NCBI GenBank assembly: GCA_934434925.1
Contig: CAKSAC010000001.1
Span: 148,492 to 212,491 of the forward strand
From: an uncultured Eubacteriales bacterium
GTDB taxonomy: Bacteria; Bacillota; Clostridia; Oscillospirales; CAG-272
Reading direction: 5' to 3'
Length of the DNA stretch: 64,000 nucleotides
The notes under the pieces are model-generated. The model was not told where the DNA came from. It did not search any database and saw only the letters and a list, made by a program, of their open reading frames with translations. Below are positions 52,042 through 59,664 of this stretch, piece after piece; position 1 is the stretch's first letter; the number at the start of each line of letters is the position of its first letter. Position numbers and translations under genes: made by a program.

Positions 52042-53212
52042 ACAGGCGGCGGGGATAATCGGTCAGGTTTTCCGCTCCGCCCTTCTTCACACAGACGACA
52101 TCTTCCATGCGCAGACCCGTTTCGGTCTTGGCGGAACCCAGGAAAATATCCACGCAGAAGGTCATGTTTTCTTCCAGGTTATAGTCCGAGGTGGTTTCAA
52201 TCCACGGAGCTTCGCCCTCCATGGTGCCGTTCCCGTGGCACGGGCCGTAGAGGAGCCAGTCGCCGTATCCCATTTTGGTGACGTTTTCGATATGGAATTT
52301 GGCGATATCCGCAGCGGGAACGCCGGCCGCCAGACGGGCAATTACATCTGCCTGTGCGCGATATCCGACTTCAATCAGTTCGCGTTGCTCGGGCGTGGCC
52401 TTTCCGAAAACGACCGGGCGGCCGATAGAAGAAGCATATCCGTCAACGCGGGCGCCGATCTGGATAAAGGTCATATCGCCCTTCTGAATGGCTTTGTTAC
52501 GGGGACGGCTGATGGCCTGGTTGGAGCCTTTCCCGGTCAGGACCCAAAGCGGATAGGATTCCCGCTCGGCACCCAGTTCATGCATCTTGCCGAGCGCCAG
52601 TCCGACGACCTGCTGTTCGGTCATGCCGACGCGAATATTTTGAAGGACATAGTCAAAAGTCTCATGCGTGATACGGGCGGCCGCGCGCATACAGGCCAGC
52701 TCGTTCTCGGTCTTAATCATACGAATTTTGTTGACGATCTCATCGGCTTTTTCGATTTTTACATCGCCATATGCTTTCAAGGATTCAGACAGCGCTTCAT
52801 ACACACCAATCGTCATGAGCGGAAGTCCCGCCACACCGAAACGGCGGACAGGCTTATCCCCGAGCATCTCGGAGAAAACGCTGTTGAAAGTGTCGAGTTT
52901 TTTACCCGGGTACTCCGGTTCCGAAGATTCGCGGAAAGCCTTCAACTGACGGATATCCGGAATTTTCGTGCGGTCTGCCGCATAGGTGTAGCTCTCAGGC
53001 CCGATCAGAAGCATGGGCTTCCCTTCTGCGGGAATCAGCACGCCTGCGGTCTCAAAGGACGGCCAATAGTTGGAAAAATAACGGACATATTGCGGCTCGG
53101 CCTCATTGCCATATGAAAGCAAAAGGTCGTAGCCTTCCGCCTTCATGGCGGCCTGCACTTTGTTTACACGTTCTGCATATTCGCAGAGCGGAATCGACGG
53201 AATATTCAACAT
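52025..53212 (-). CDS. M24 'pitabread'-fold protein with substituted metal ligands
   Basis: 395 residues: creatinase-type N domain (1-150) and M24 catalytic fold. Active M24 peptidases bind two metals through Asp, Asp, His, Glu, Glu. Here the positions read Gln251 (FIQIG), Ser262 (YASSIG), His326 (CHGNG), Asp355 (CVDIF) and Glu370 (RMED). Both Asp ligands are gone, so a metal-free, creatinase-like hydrolase is more likely than a prolidase. It starts 1 bp after the phosphotriesterase-like gene. Confidence 0.85.
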   Translation of the reverse strand: MLNIPSIPLCEYAERVNKVQAAMKAEGYDLLLSYGNEAEPQYVRYFSNYWPSFETAGVLIPAEGKPMLLIGPESYTYAADRTKIPDIRQLKAFRESSEPEYPGKKLDTFNSVFSEMLGDKPVRRFGVAGLPLMTIGVYEALSESLKAYGDVKIEKADEIVNKIRMIKTENELACMRAAARITHETFDYVLQNIRVGMTEQQVVGLALGKMHELGAERESYPLWVLTGKGSNQAISRPRNKAIQKGDMTFIQIGARVDGYASSIGRPVVFGKATPEQRELIEVGYRAQADVIARLAAGVPAADIAKFHIENVTKMGYGDWLLYGPCHGNGTMEGEAPWIETTSDYNLEENMTFCVDIFLGSAKTETGLRMEDVVCVKKGGAENLTDYPRRLFEIDC

Positions 53213-53213
53213 A

Positions 53214-54260
53214 TTATTTATCCTTTCCTAACAGCCAGTTGGCCGGATTTTCAACAAGGAGCGTGTGAATCTGTTCGTGGGTGATGCCTTCATCTTCCAT
53301 CATCGGAACGATGTTGGTCAGGACATGATCGTAACCCCAGCCGCCGTATTTGTGCATAAGGTTTTTGAGACAGAGGTCACAGGAGAGCAGAATCTGCGAA
53401 AGGTATCCTTTATCAATCAGTTTCTTAAGGAACGTCACCCGTTCTGTATCATGCACAAAACAACCGTACCCGGAATTTCTGACTTCCCGGCGGATATAAT
53501 ACTCCTTGCCGAAGTTATCAAACTCCACGTATACGCCTTTTTCGAGAAGCGCAAGAACATAGTCTTCACGGTCTTCCACGTCGATATGGCTGATACAGAT
53601 ACGGTCAGCGGGGGTTCCGGCTTTCAGCAGAATATCTGCGGCCTCCAGCCCATTGATTGTCCACGGATTGATATGAACGTTAATCGCCACCCCGGTATCT
53701 TTCTGCGCAATGGCGGCGGCGCGCAGGACGCGGCGTTCTTTATCGTCAAAAATTTCACTGATACCGATTTCTCCGATATACCCGGCCTTGATGTCGGTTC
53801 CGTCCACCCCTTCGGTCAATTCACGCACCATCAGGTCGGCGATCTGCCGGTCGGTCATGGAATCGAGCGCTTTCGGGTGCGTCTCACCCACATAGAACCC
53901 GGTTCCCATGATGATATTAAGCCCGGTCTGCTCGGAAATGCGGCGGAGCGCTTCGGGATCTCTGCCGATGCCCGGAAGCGAGGCATCGACGACCGTATCG
54001 CCGCCGGCTTCGCGGAATCTGGCAAGTTCCTCGGCCTGGACCTCTTCATCATCCAGCCGCAGATTGTCTTTGAGCGCGTAGCAGTCGCGGCTCAGAATGC
54101 CGAGATTCCACATTTCGACCTTCTGCGTTGCGGGATCTTCAATGCCCGGAACGGGAAGTTCCTGATAGAAAGCTGTCAGGTCAAGCATGACGTGTTCATG
54201 CGTGGTGACCGTTCCCAGTTGTTCGCGGGAGAGCTCCCCGCATACACTATTGAGTTTCAT
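53214..54260 (-). CDS. Phosphotriesterase-family metallohydrolase
   Basis: 348 residues, a TIM-barrel amidohydrolase. Metal ligands seen: His21 and His23 (TTHEH), Lys158 or Glu164 as the bridge (IKAGYIGEIG), His196 (NVHIN), His225 (SHID) and Asp295 (LSCD). Family members hydrolyse lactones, phosphotriesters or sugar lactones; a sugar lactonase would suit the region. The ATG at 54260 has AAGGAG 7 nt upstream. Fourth from the end of the operon. Confidence 0.9.
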   Translation of the reverse strand: MKLNSVCGELSREQLGTVTTHEHVMLDLTAFYQELPVPGIEDPATQKVEMWNLGILSRDCYALKDNLRLDDEEVQAEELARFREAGGDTVVDASLPGIGRDPEALRRISEQTGLNIIMGTGFYVGETHPKALDSMTDRQIADLMVRELTEGVDGTDIKAGYIGEIGISEIFDDKERRVLRAAAIAQKDTGVAINVHINPWTINGLEAADILLKAGTPADRICISHIDVEDREDYVLALLEKGVYVEFDNFGKEYYIRREVRNSGYGCFVHDTERVTFLKKLIDKGYLSQILLSCDLCLKNLMHKYGGWGYDHVLTNIVPMMEDEGITHEQIHTLLVENPANWLLGKDK

Positions 54261-54285
54261 ATCCATTCTCCTTTTTATAACGCAG

Positions 54286-54654
54286 TCAGCCCTGCGCCAT
54301 GAGGGCCATATAAGCCATATTGGATTGCTGTACATCCAGCCGGCCGTACTGCACCACCACGCCGACATCGCTTTCGATACGCATGGAGTACTGTACGCCG
54401 ACGCCGATCTCCAACCCGCCGAGAACCTCTTTTTCATGCGATTTGAAACAACGGATGCGCTTAGCGGGAACCAGGTACGGGATGTTTTCTACCGGGTCAC
54501 GATCTTCAAAATATACGCTGATGCGAACATGGGCGTCTTCGGCGTTCGGATTGAGGATCATGATGCTTTCATGCCCTTCATACACAGCGGTAGGGTCGGG
54601 CTGGGGAGACGGCCGGTACCCGTCAACAATATACCATTCGTTTTTTCCGCTCAT
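54286..54654 (-). CDS. ASRT-family protein ('sensory rhodopsin transducer')
   Basis: 122 residues, all-beta. The family pattern is clear: WYIVDGYRP near 7-15, HESIMILN near 28-35, VYFEDRDP near 48-55, YLVPAKR near 60-66, and VVVQYGRLDVQQSN near 97-110. Anabaena ASRT is a soluble tetramer first found beside a sensory rhodopsin, but no rhodopsin exists here. The ATG at 54654 follows the previous stop by 1 bp; a GTG at 54663 is possible. Role in Clostridia unknown. Confidence 0.88.
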   Translation of the reverse strand: MSGKNEWYIVDGYRPSPQPDPTAVYEGHESIMILNPNAEDAHVRISVYFEDRDPVENIPYLVPAKRIRCFKSHEKEVLGGLEIGVGVQYSMRIESDVGVVVQYGRLDVQQSNMAYMALMAQG

Positions 54655-54655
54655 C

Positions 54656-55459
54656 TCAGTCACCGATCACCACGTCGCGATTCTCGCGGATCCAGTTGCG
54701 CATCCATTCGACTTCGGGAATATCGAGGTCGGCGACGCAGTTGGAACAGAGGATAATGCCGTCAATTTTTCCGGCCTTCAGATACGAAAGGTACAGATCG
54801 GTCTGGAACTTCATCTGCTCAATCGTCAGCGGGCAACGCTCACCATAGTTCCACATATAGCATCCCGCCATGATCTTCTTATCGGGAGCAAGCTCGCGGA
54901 CATGGTCAAGATTCTGCGCCGCACGTTCCAGTTGGCTCCCCTTCCATGTCCAGAAAGTAATGGTATCAAAGGCGTTCAGATAGTCTGCAATACCGGGGAT
55001 GGCAAATTTGTCTTCATAACAGACAACCCACATTTCCATCTTGCGGCCGACTTCCTCCGACATTTTGCGTTTAATCTGCAAAAGACGATCGGGCGTGTAA
55101 TGCTCAATCCGGGCAGGAAGGAAGAAATCGTCAAATACGCCCCCCACAATATTCGGGAAGATTTTTGCCTGCCGGATTACTTCTTCAACATCGCCCCATT
55201 CGGTAATGGGTTCTCCGCCCGCGCCGAGCAAAGACCAGACCACACGGTCACAGGGACGCATGGCAATTGATTCCTGATCATAAGGAGGCATCGGATGCCC
55301 CATCATGCGGACGCGGCACATATTGGGGATGTCGAAATACATAGCGCCTTCCACCGCCGTCATACGGGAATGGCCGGGAAGATGGTAGGTATTGTTATGT
55401 TCATAATGTGCGTCGGGAGACTGACCCCAAAGCCAAAGTTTATCGCGCAAAGTAGCCAT
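54656..55459 (-). CDS. Uncharacterised protein, possible TIM-barrel
   Basis: 267 residues, soluble, no signal peptide. First gene of the five-gene operon; ATG at 55459 with AAAGGAG upstream. Alternating strand-helix pattern with GGVFDDFF (106-113), MWVVCYED (about 142-149), TITFWTWKG (about 166-174) and IMAGCYMWNYGE (about 192-203) suggests a TIM barrel with carboxylates at strand ends, as in glycosidase-like proteins. I do not recognise the family. Confidence 0.8.
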   Translation of the reverse strand: MATLRDKLWLWGQSPDAHYEHNNTYHLPGHSRMTAVEGAMYFDIPNMCRVRMMGHPMPPYDQESIAMRPCDRVVWSLLGAGGEPITEWGDVEEVIRQAKIFPNIVGGVFDDFFLPARIEHYTPDRLLQIKRKMSEEVGRKMEMWVVCYEDKFAIPGIADYLNAFDTITFWTWKGSQLERAAQNLDHVRELAPDKKIMAGCYMWNYGERCPLTIEQMKFQTDLYLSYLKAGKIDGIILCSNCVADLDIPEVEWMRNWIRENRDVVIGD

Positions 55460-55542
55460 AAATAATTCTCCTTTTCTGTACGTTGACCGATACTGTATAT
55501 AGTATAAAATATACATAATAACCGATTACAGTGGAAATAACG

Positions 55543-55564
55543 GCGTTTTTTTAGGAAAAAACGC
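55543..55564. repeat. Perfect inverted repeat upstream of the ASRT operon
   Basis: GCGTTTTTT (55543-55551), 4-nt spacer, AAAAAACGC (55556-55564), about 85 nt upstream of the first ATG of the operon. Candidate -10 sequences (TATACT 55501-55506; TATATT 55508-55513) follow it without a good -35, a layout expected of an activator-dependent promoter. Confidence 0.55.
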
Positions 55565-55638
55565 TTTCTTATTACTATTTTACCCCATGTGTGCAAAAAA
55601 AGCAAGTCAAAAGCCCAAAAAGGCCGGTTGCTCGCTTA

Positions 55639-55667
55639 TTGACAAAAAATCGCTCCCGCGGTACAAT
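55639..55667 (+). promoter_or_regulatory. sigma-A promoter of the PAP2 gene
   Basis: TTGACA (55639-55644), 17-nt spacer, TACAAT (55662-55667), 20 nt before the ATG. Confidence 0.82.
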
Positions 55668-55687
55668 AAAGAAAAAAAGGAACAAAA

Positions 55688-56119
55688 ATGAAGAAAAAAT
55701 TTTACTTAATCAGTATCTTTTTGGCCGGAGCGGTCGGTCTGTCTTTTTTGGCTCTTCTCATTATAAAAGCGCGGGAGAATCTGTTCTATGCCGCGCAAAT
55801 CGCCCTTTTTTCCGCGATCCCCTTTCTTCTCGTCTCTCTCCTGCGACGCATTTTGAATCTGCCGCGCCCCGAGGCGGGTGACCCCGACGCTCTTCACAGC
55901 GGCAAAGGCGCTTCCTTCCCCAGCCGCCATGCCTATTCATCCTTTTTCATCGCCGTTCTCTTTCTCGGATTTTATCCGCTTTGCTCAATCCCTTTGTTTC
56001 TTGCCGCCGTGGCTATTTCTCTTTTCCGCGTATTTGCCCGGGTGCATTCCCCGATCGATGTGTTGGCGGGAGCCGTAATCGGAGCGGCATCGGCCGGAAT
56101 TACCCTTCTCTTTCTTTGA
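55688..56119 (+). CDS. PAP2-superfamily lipid phosphatase
   Basis: 143 residues with four to five membrane helices. PAP2 signature in three parts: RRILNLPRPE (about 53-62), SFPSRHAYS (about 77-85, His acid) and RVFARVHSPIDV (about 117-128, His nucleophile). The size suits an undecaprenyl-diphosphate or phosphatidylglycerophosphate phosphatase. It is a single gene, opposite in direction to the catabolic operons on both sides. Confidence 0.9.
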   Translation: MKKKFYLISIFLAGAVGLSFLALLIIKARENLFYAAQIALFSAIPFLLVSLLRRILNLPRPEAGDPDALHSGKGASFPSRHAYSSFFIAVLFLGFYPLCSIPLFLAAVAISLFRVFARVHSPIDVLAGAVIGAASAGITLLFL

Positions 56120-56146
56120 AACAATCATCAGCCCGTAAATAGAAAC

Positions 56147-56171
56147 GCCGGAGACAAAACTCCGGCATTTT
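56147..56171. terminator. Convergent terminator between PAP2 and glycosidase-like genes
   Basis: GCCGGAG - ACAAAA - CTCCGGC followed rightward by ATTTTGC. Confidence 0.7.
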
Positions 56172-56176
56172 GCATA

Positions 56177-57157
56177 TTATTCGTGCGGGAAAGCGGCTCC
56201 GTATTCTTTCAACGCACGGCAAAGGCGATCCGCATCTTCCAGAATTCCGTAATAATTCTGCGGCTGGGTCGTCATCCATGATGCGGACATAAAACCCTTC
56301 ATATGCGGCAAAGCGGCCTGTGCCAGCCCCCGGATCACCTGCTCGGTATTCGTGGAGAAATCCCAGGTCGTCGTCGTGGGAACCTGGTCATACCCACGTT
56401 CGGCCAGGTCAAAGAAAGTCGTCCAGCCCACTCCGTTCTGGCCTTCGTCGCCCCGCTCACCGCGGAGCTGGTAATAATGCCAGTTGGATTGAAGAACGGT
56501 TTTCGGCATTTTGGAAAGAAAAGATTCCTTATGATGCCAGTAATAATCCGACCATATCCACGGGCGGGTATTTTCGCGTTCGCAAACGGCCACCATGTGA
56601 TAAAAGTCTTTCCACCAAAGCTCCTCCCCCCGCACAGCGGAAAATCCGTAGGCTGCCTGATGGGAGGGCGTTTCTTCATCCATTCCGAGGTGCAGATAGT
56701 CCGGCTTTTCAAAAATATCGCAGATTTCATGGATCAGATCGCCGATGACTGCGCGGTAAATATCGGTGGCGAGCATCCGCTCATAATCGCCGAGCCACGC
56801 GTCATGGGCAGCGGAAAAATTGAGTTTCGGTACCGGATTCAGACCCAGTTTGCGCAGGCGACGCACCTCGGCGCGAAGTTCATCGGGGGTCAGAGCATCG
56901 CAAACGCCAATCTCTGGATGGCTATCATATCTCACGCCGTCTCCGATGTCGAGCAGGACCGTATCAATTCCGAGTTTCGGCAATTCTTCGGTCAAATGAT
57001 GAAAAACCTCGCGGTCAAACCGCAAACTGTCAGACCAACCGATATGGCTGTTCGGCGAATTCCATTTATCATCCACCGCAATCGGAGCATACTTGTCTCT
57101 CCACATGTTGCTGCCGATATGGAGAAGACATGAGGCCATCAGTTTCTTTTGATTCAT
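56177..57157 (-). CDS. Glycoside-hydrolase-like protein (GH20-type active-site motif)
   Basis: 326 residues, no signal peptide. TIM-barrel pattern. YLHLGMDEE (155-162) resembles the Asp-Glu catalytic pair of GH20 hexosaminidases (Asp160-Glu161), and PWIWSDYYW (199-207) and QSNWHYYQ (about 223-230) give further aromatic sugar-site segments. Substrate unknown. It stands 283 bp downstream of the rhamnosidase gene with its own regulatory region. Confidence 0.7.
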   Translation of the reverse strand: MNQKKLMASCLLHIGSNMWRDKYAPIAVDDKWNSPNSHIGWSDSLRFDREVFHHLTEELPKLGIDTVLLDIGDGVRYDSHPEIGVCDALTPDELRAEVRRLRKLGLNPVPKLNFSAAHDAWLGDYERMLATDIYRAVIGDLIHEICDIFEKPDYLHLGMDEETPSHQAAYGFSAVRGEELWWKDFYHMVAVCERENTRPWIWSDYYWHHKESFLSKMPKTVLQSNWHYYQLRGERGDEGQNGVGWTTFFDLAERGYDQVPTTTTWDFSTNTEQVIRGLAQAALPHMKGFMSASWMTTQPQNYYGILEDADRLCRALKEYGAAFPHE

Positions 57158-57296
57158 CGTATATCTGCCTTTCCGCGGATCGATTCGTATCCCACCGGCA
57201 AAGCGTCGGTCGGAGCATCCGCTTTCGTTGCTATCGAATATAAGGGAAAAAGTTTGCTTGCAAGGACTTTTTCTCGCCATATTTCAACGAATGGCT

Positions 57297-57319
57297 GTTC
57301 TTTGCGTTTTGCAAAGAAC
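57297..57319. repeat. Perfect inverted repeat upstream of the glycosidase-like gene
   Basis: GTTCTTTGC (57297-57305), 5-nt spacer, GCAAAGAAC (57311-57319). It lies about 50 nt downstream of a TATAAT on the leftward strand (57369-57374) and is not followed by T residues, so an operator is more likely than a terminator. Confidence 0.55.
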
Positions 57320-57368
57320 ATATTGCGAATGCAATGCAAAATTTATTTTTGTAAGCCGTTGTAAAGTT

Positions 57369-57374
57369 ATTATA
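57369..57374 (-). promoter_or_regulatory. Candidate -10 hexamer in the GH78/glycosidase-like gap
   Basis: Leftward TATAAT with a poor -35 region. The rest of the 283-bp gap shows the inverted repeat and nothing else recognisable. Confidence 0.45.
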
Positions 57375-57440
57375 TCAGCAGAATCTTGAAAACGCCATGG
57401 ATTTTTTAACATTGAACCTGGACTTTTCACCATCGGAAGA

Positions 57441-59660
57441 TCAGAAATAAACGCTGTGGGTCTGTCCGCCGGCCAGCGGTTTTTCACCCTTATCCGTCAT
57501 GATAATGGCAAAAATGCCGGACGGCAACGTGACAGAATAAGCAATCTTCCCGTTTTTGCGTTTCCAAGCGACGTTCACACGACCGAAAGCCGTATCGATA
57601 TACCCCTCGGCGTGAGAAAGTCCGGAAGGGAAAACGGGATGCAAAAGGAGAGAACGATAGCCGCCTTGCCCGGCAGGCTGATCGATCCCGAGAATCCGGA
57701 GATAGAAGTGGCGCACAAGCGCGCCGAACATCGGATGATTATGCGAACGCGTTCCGTCAAAATGTTCCCAAAGTGTCGTGGCACCGTTTTCCATCATATT
57801 GCGAAAGGACAGCGGATGACGGGAAGTGAGGAGCGAAAACGCCAGGTCCTCTTCTCCGGAAGAAAGCAAATACCCGGTGAGCCATTCTATGCCGAAAATC
57901 CCGCAATCGTAGCGACCGGCCTCGGTCACATGGCGAACGAGATTTTCCTTTGTCCGTTCGTCTCCCAAGCCTACCGTGAGCGCAAATACATTGGCGCAGT
58001 GCTTATCCTCGGCAAAATCTCCGGTCAAGGGGTCGAAATATTTGCCGACGATTGCCTGTTTGACGGCTTGGATTTTTTCTTCCAGGAAGGCAACCTCTTC
58101 CCCGCGTCCGAGAACTCCGGCGATTGTTTGCACGCGTTGCATGGACCGGATATAGAAACAGGTGTTGACGAGCGGAGGAGGAAGCCGGATCATGTCTGCG
58201 CGGTATTGTTCGGGGATAGCCCAGTCACCGAGACACCAGTTCCCCTCCACATCCGAGGTCACAAGACCGCCTTCACTGTGTGCGTCCAGAAAATCAAAGT
58301 AGCGCAACATCTGCCCGAAAAGGCGTTCCATGGGTTCCGCATCCCCGTATTGACGGTAGAATATATACGGAACTTCCACAATGGCGCAGCCCCAGCCGCC
58401 GGGGCCGCCGCCCGCATCGTTGTACGGAGCGGTATACTGTACATGTCCGGTCTTTCTGTCCTGACAATCCGAAATGTCGTCGATCCATTTCCGGTAGAAG
58501 GCTTCCGCGTCAAAAAGAATCATCGCGGCCTCGGCCGTTACCTGTCCGTCGCCGGTATAGCCGCGCCGTTCATAATGCGGGCAATCCGAAGGGATACCGC
58601 CGTGCAGGTTTGTCAGCATCGTGCGGGAAAAAGCGTCAAAAAGCCAATTGAGAATCGGCTCCCCGGAGGAAAATCCGGCGCGCGGATGTACATTGGCATG
58701 TATGACCTCTACCGTAACCGGCTGTAATTGCGCCGGGCAATCAAAATACCGGAACCCCTGCCAGGTGAATTCCGTGCGAAAGAAATGGTTTTTCCCGTCG
58801 CCGATATAGGTATTGCACTGCGGTTTGATATGAGCGCCGTGGCGCAGGACGCGCTGCAATTCGTTTGCCTCATTGATTTCTTCCGTCATAGTCACGGTGA
58901 CCTGCTCTCCGGCCGGAAGGACCCCGGTAAACACAGGGGTCCCCGTAATGTTTTCCCCCGCGTCGTAAATCGCATAGTCTTTTTCGCGTTTCAAAAGCCG
59001 CGGGGTGATCCGGCGCATGACCCGGTCGGAGGGAGAGGTCTGCAAGAAAAACGAGGTCTTCGGCGTTTGGACGGGAAGGACGGGCTTCCATCGGCTGTCG
59101 TCAAACCCCGGCTCGTCCCAGCCTTCGGAAAAAAGACGAAAATCGACATTTTCACCATGCCAGAGGTCGCCGGAAACGATATGGCTCGGCGCGGTCTTCA
59201 GTTGCCCGTCTGAAACGATCTCCCCGGTACTGCCGTCCGACGCGGTATACGCAAGACAAAAACAGCACTTGACAAGATCGCTGTAATTCACATACCACAT
59301 CGGTGCCAGACGAATCCCGATGCAGTTTTCGCCGGCACGGAGATATTCGGTCACATCTTCCCGTATACACAAAATCCGATGGCCGAGTTCCTCTTTTTCG
59401 ATCCGGTCAACATGTACCGGGGAAAAAGGCAGATCGGTCATGCGCGTACAAGGTTCGTAATCCGTGTAAAGCGGCAAAAAGAGATCTTCACCGACCCGTC
59501 GTCCGTTCAGGCTGAGGATAAAGTTGCCGAGCCCCGTGATCGTTATCACGGCAGACTTCAACGGCGGAAGCCGAAACGCGCGGCGTATATACGGATAAGA
59601 AAGTCCGTCGCCGGGTGTCACCCATGAAGCCGCCTTTCCGAAGACTTCCTGTTGTGTCAT
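57441..59660 (-). CDS. Alpha-L-rhamnosidase, GH78
   Basis: 739 residues, no signal peptide, so it should act on imported oligosaccharides. N-terminal beta-sandwich domains (1-330), then the (alpha/alpha)6 barrel with the family motif DCPHYERRGYTGD (Asp/Glu residues of the active site), LGDWAIP, and GATTLWEHFDG with the likely general base Glu. Releases terminal rhamnose from pectic or flavonoid glycans. The ATG at 59660 is 4 bp after the uxaE stop. Confidence 0.9.
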   Translation of the reverse strand: MTQQEVFGKAASWVTPGDGLSYPYIRRAFRLPPLKSAVITITGLGNFILSLNGRRVGEDLFLPLYTDYEPCTRMTDLPFSPVHVDRIEKEELGHRILCIREDVTEYLRAGENCIGIRLAPMWYVNYSDLVKCCFCLAYTASDGSTGEIVSDGQLKTAPSHIVSGDLWHGENVDFRLFSEGWDEPGFDDSRWKPVLPVQTPKTSFFLQTSPSDRVMRRITPRLLKREKDYAIYDAGENITGTPVFTGVLPAGEQVTVTMTEEINEANELQRVLRHGAHIKPQCNTYIGDGKNHFFRTEFTWQGFRYFDCPAQLQPVTVEVIHANVHPRAGFSSGEPILNWLFDAFSRTMLTNLHGGIPSDCPHYERRGYTGDGQVTAEAAMILFDAEAFYRKWIDDISDCQDRKTGHVQYTAPYNDAGGGPGGWGCAIVEVPYIFYRQYGDAEPMERLFGQMLRYFDFLDAHSEGGLVTSDVEGNWCLGDWAIPEQYRADMIRLPPPLVNTCFYIRSMQRVQTIAGVLGRGEEVAFLEEKIQAVKQAIVGKYFDPLTGDFAEDKHCANVFALTVGLGDERTKENLVRHVTEAGRYDCGIFGIEWLTGYLLSSGEEDLAFSLLTSRHPLSFRNMMENGATTLWEHFDGTRSHNHPMFGALVRHFYLRILGIDQPAGQGGYRSLLLHPVFPSGLSHAEGYIDTAFGRVNVAWKRKNGKIAYSVTLPSGIFAIIMTDKGEKPLAGGQTHSVYF

Positions 59661-59664
59661 GGAC

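Noticed and set aside
51923..53116. 397-codon open frame opposite the M24 gene
   Set aside because: Antisense shadow of a conserved fold, no SD.
53265..54302. 345-codon open frame opposite the phosphotriesterase-like gene
   Set aside because: Antisense shadow; the metal ligands are all on the other strand.
57456..58727. 423-codon open frame opposite the GH78 gene
   Set aside because: Antisense shadow of the rhamnosidase catalytic domain.
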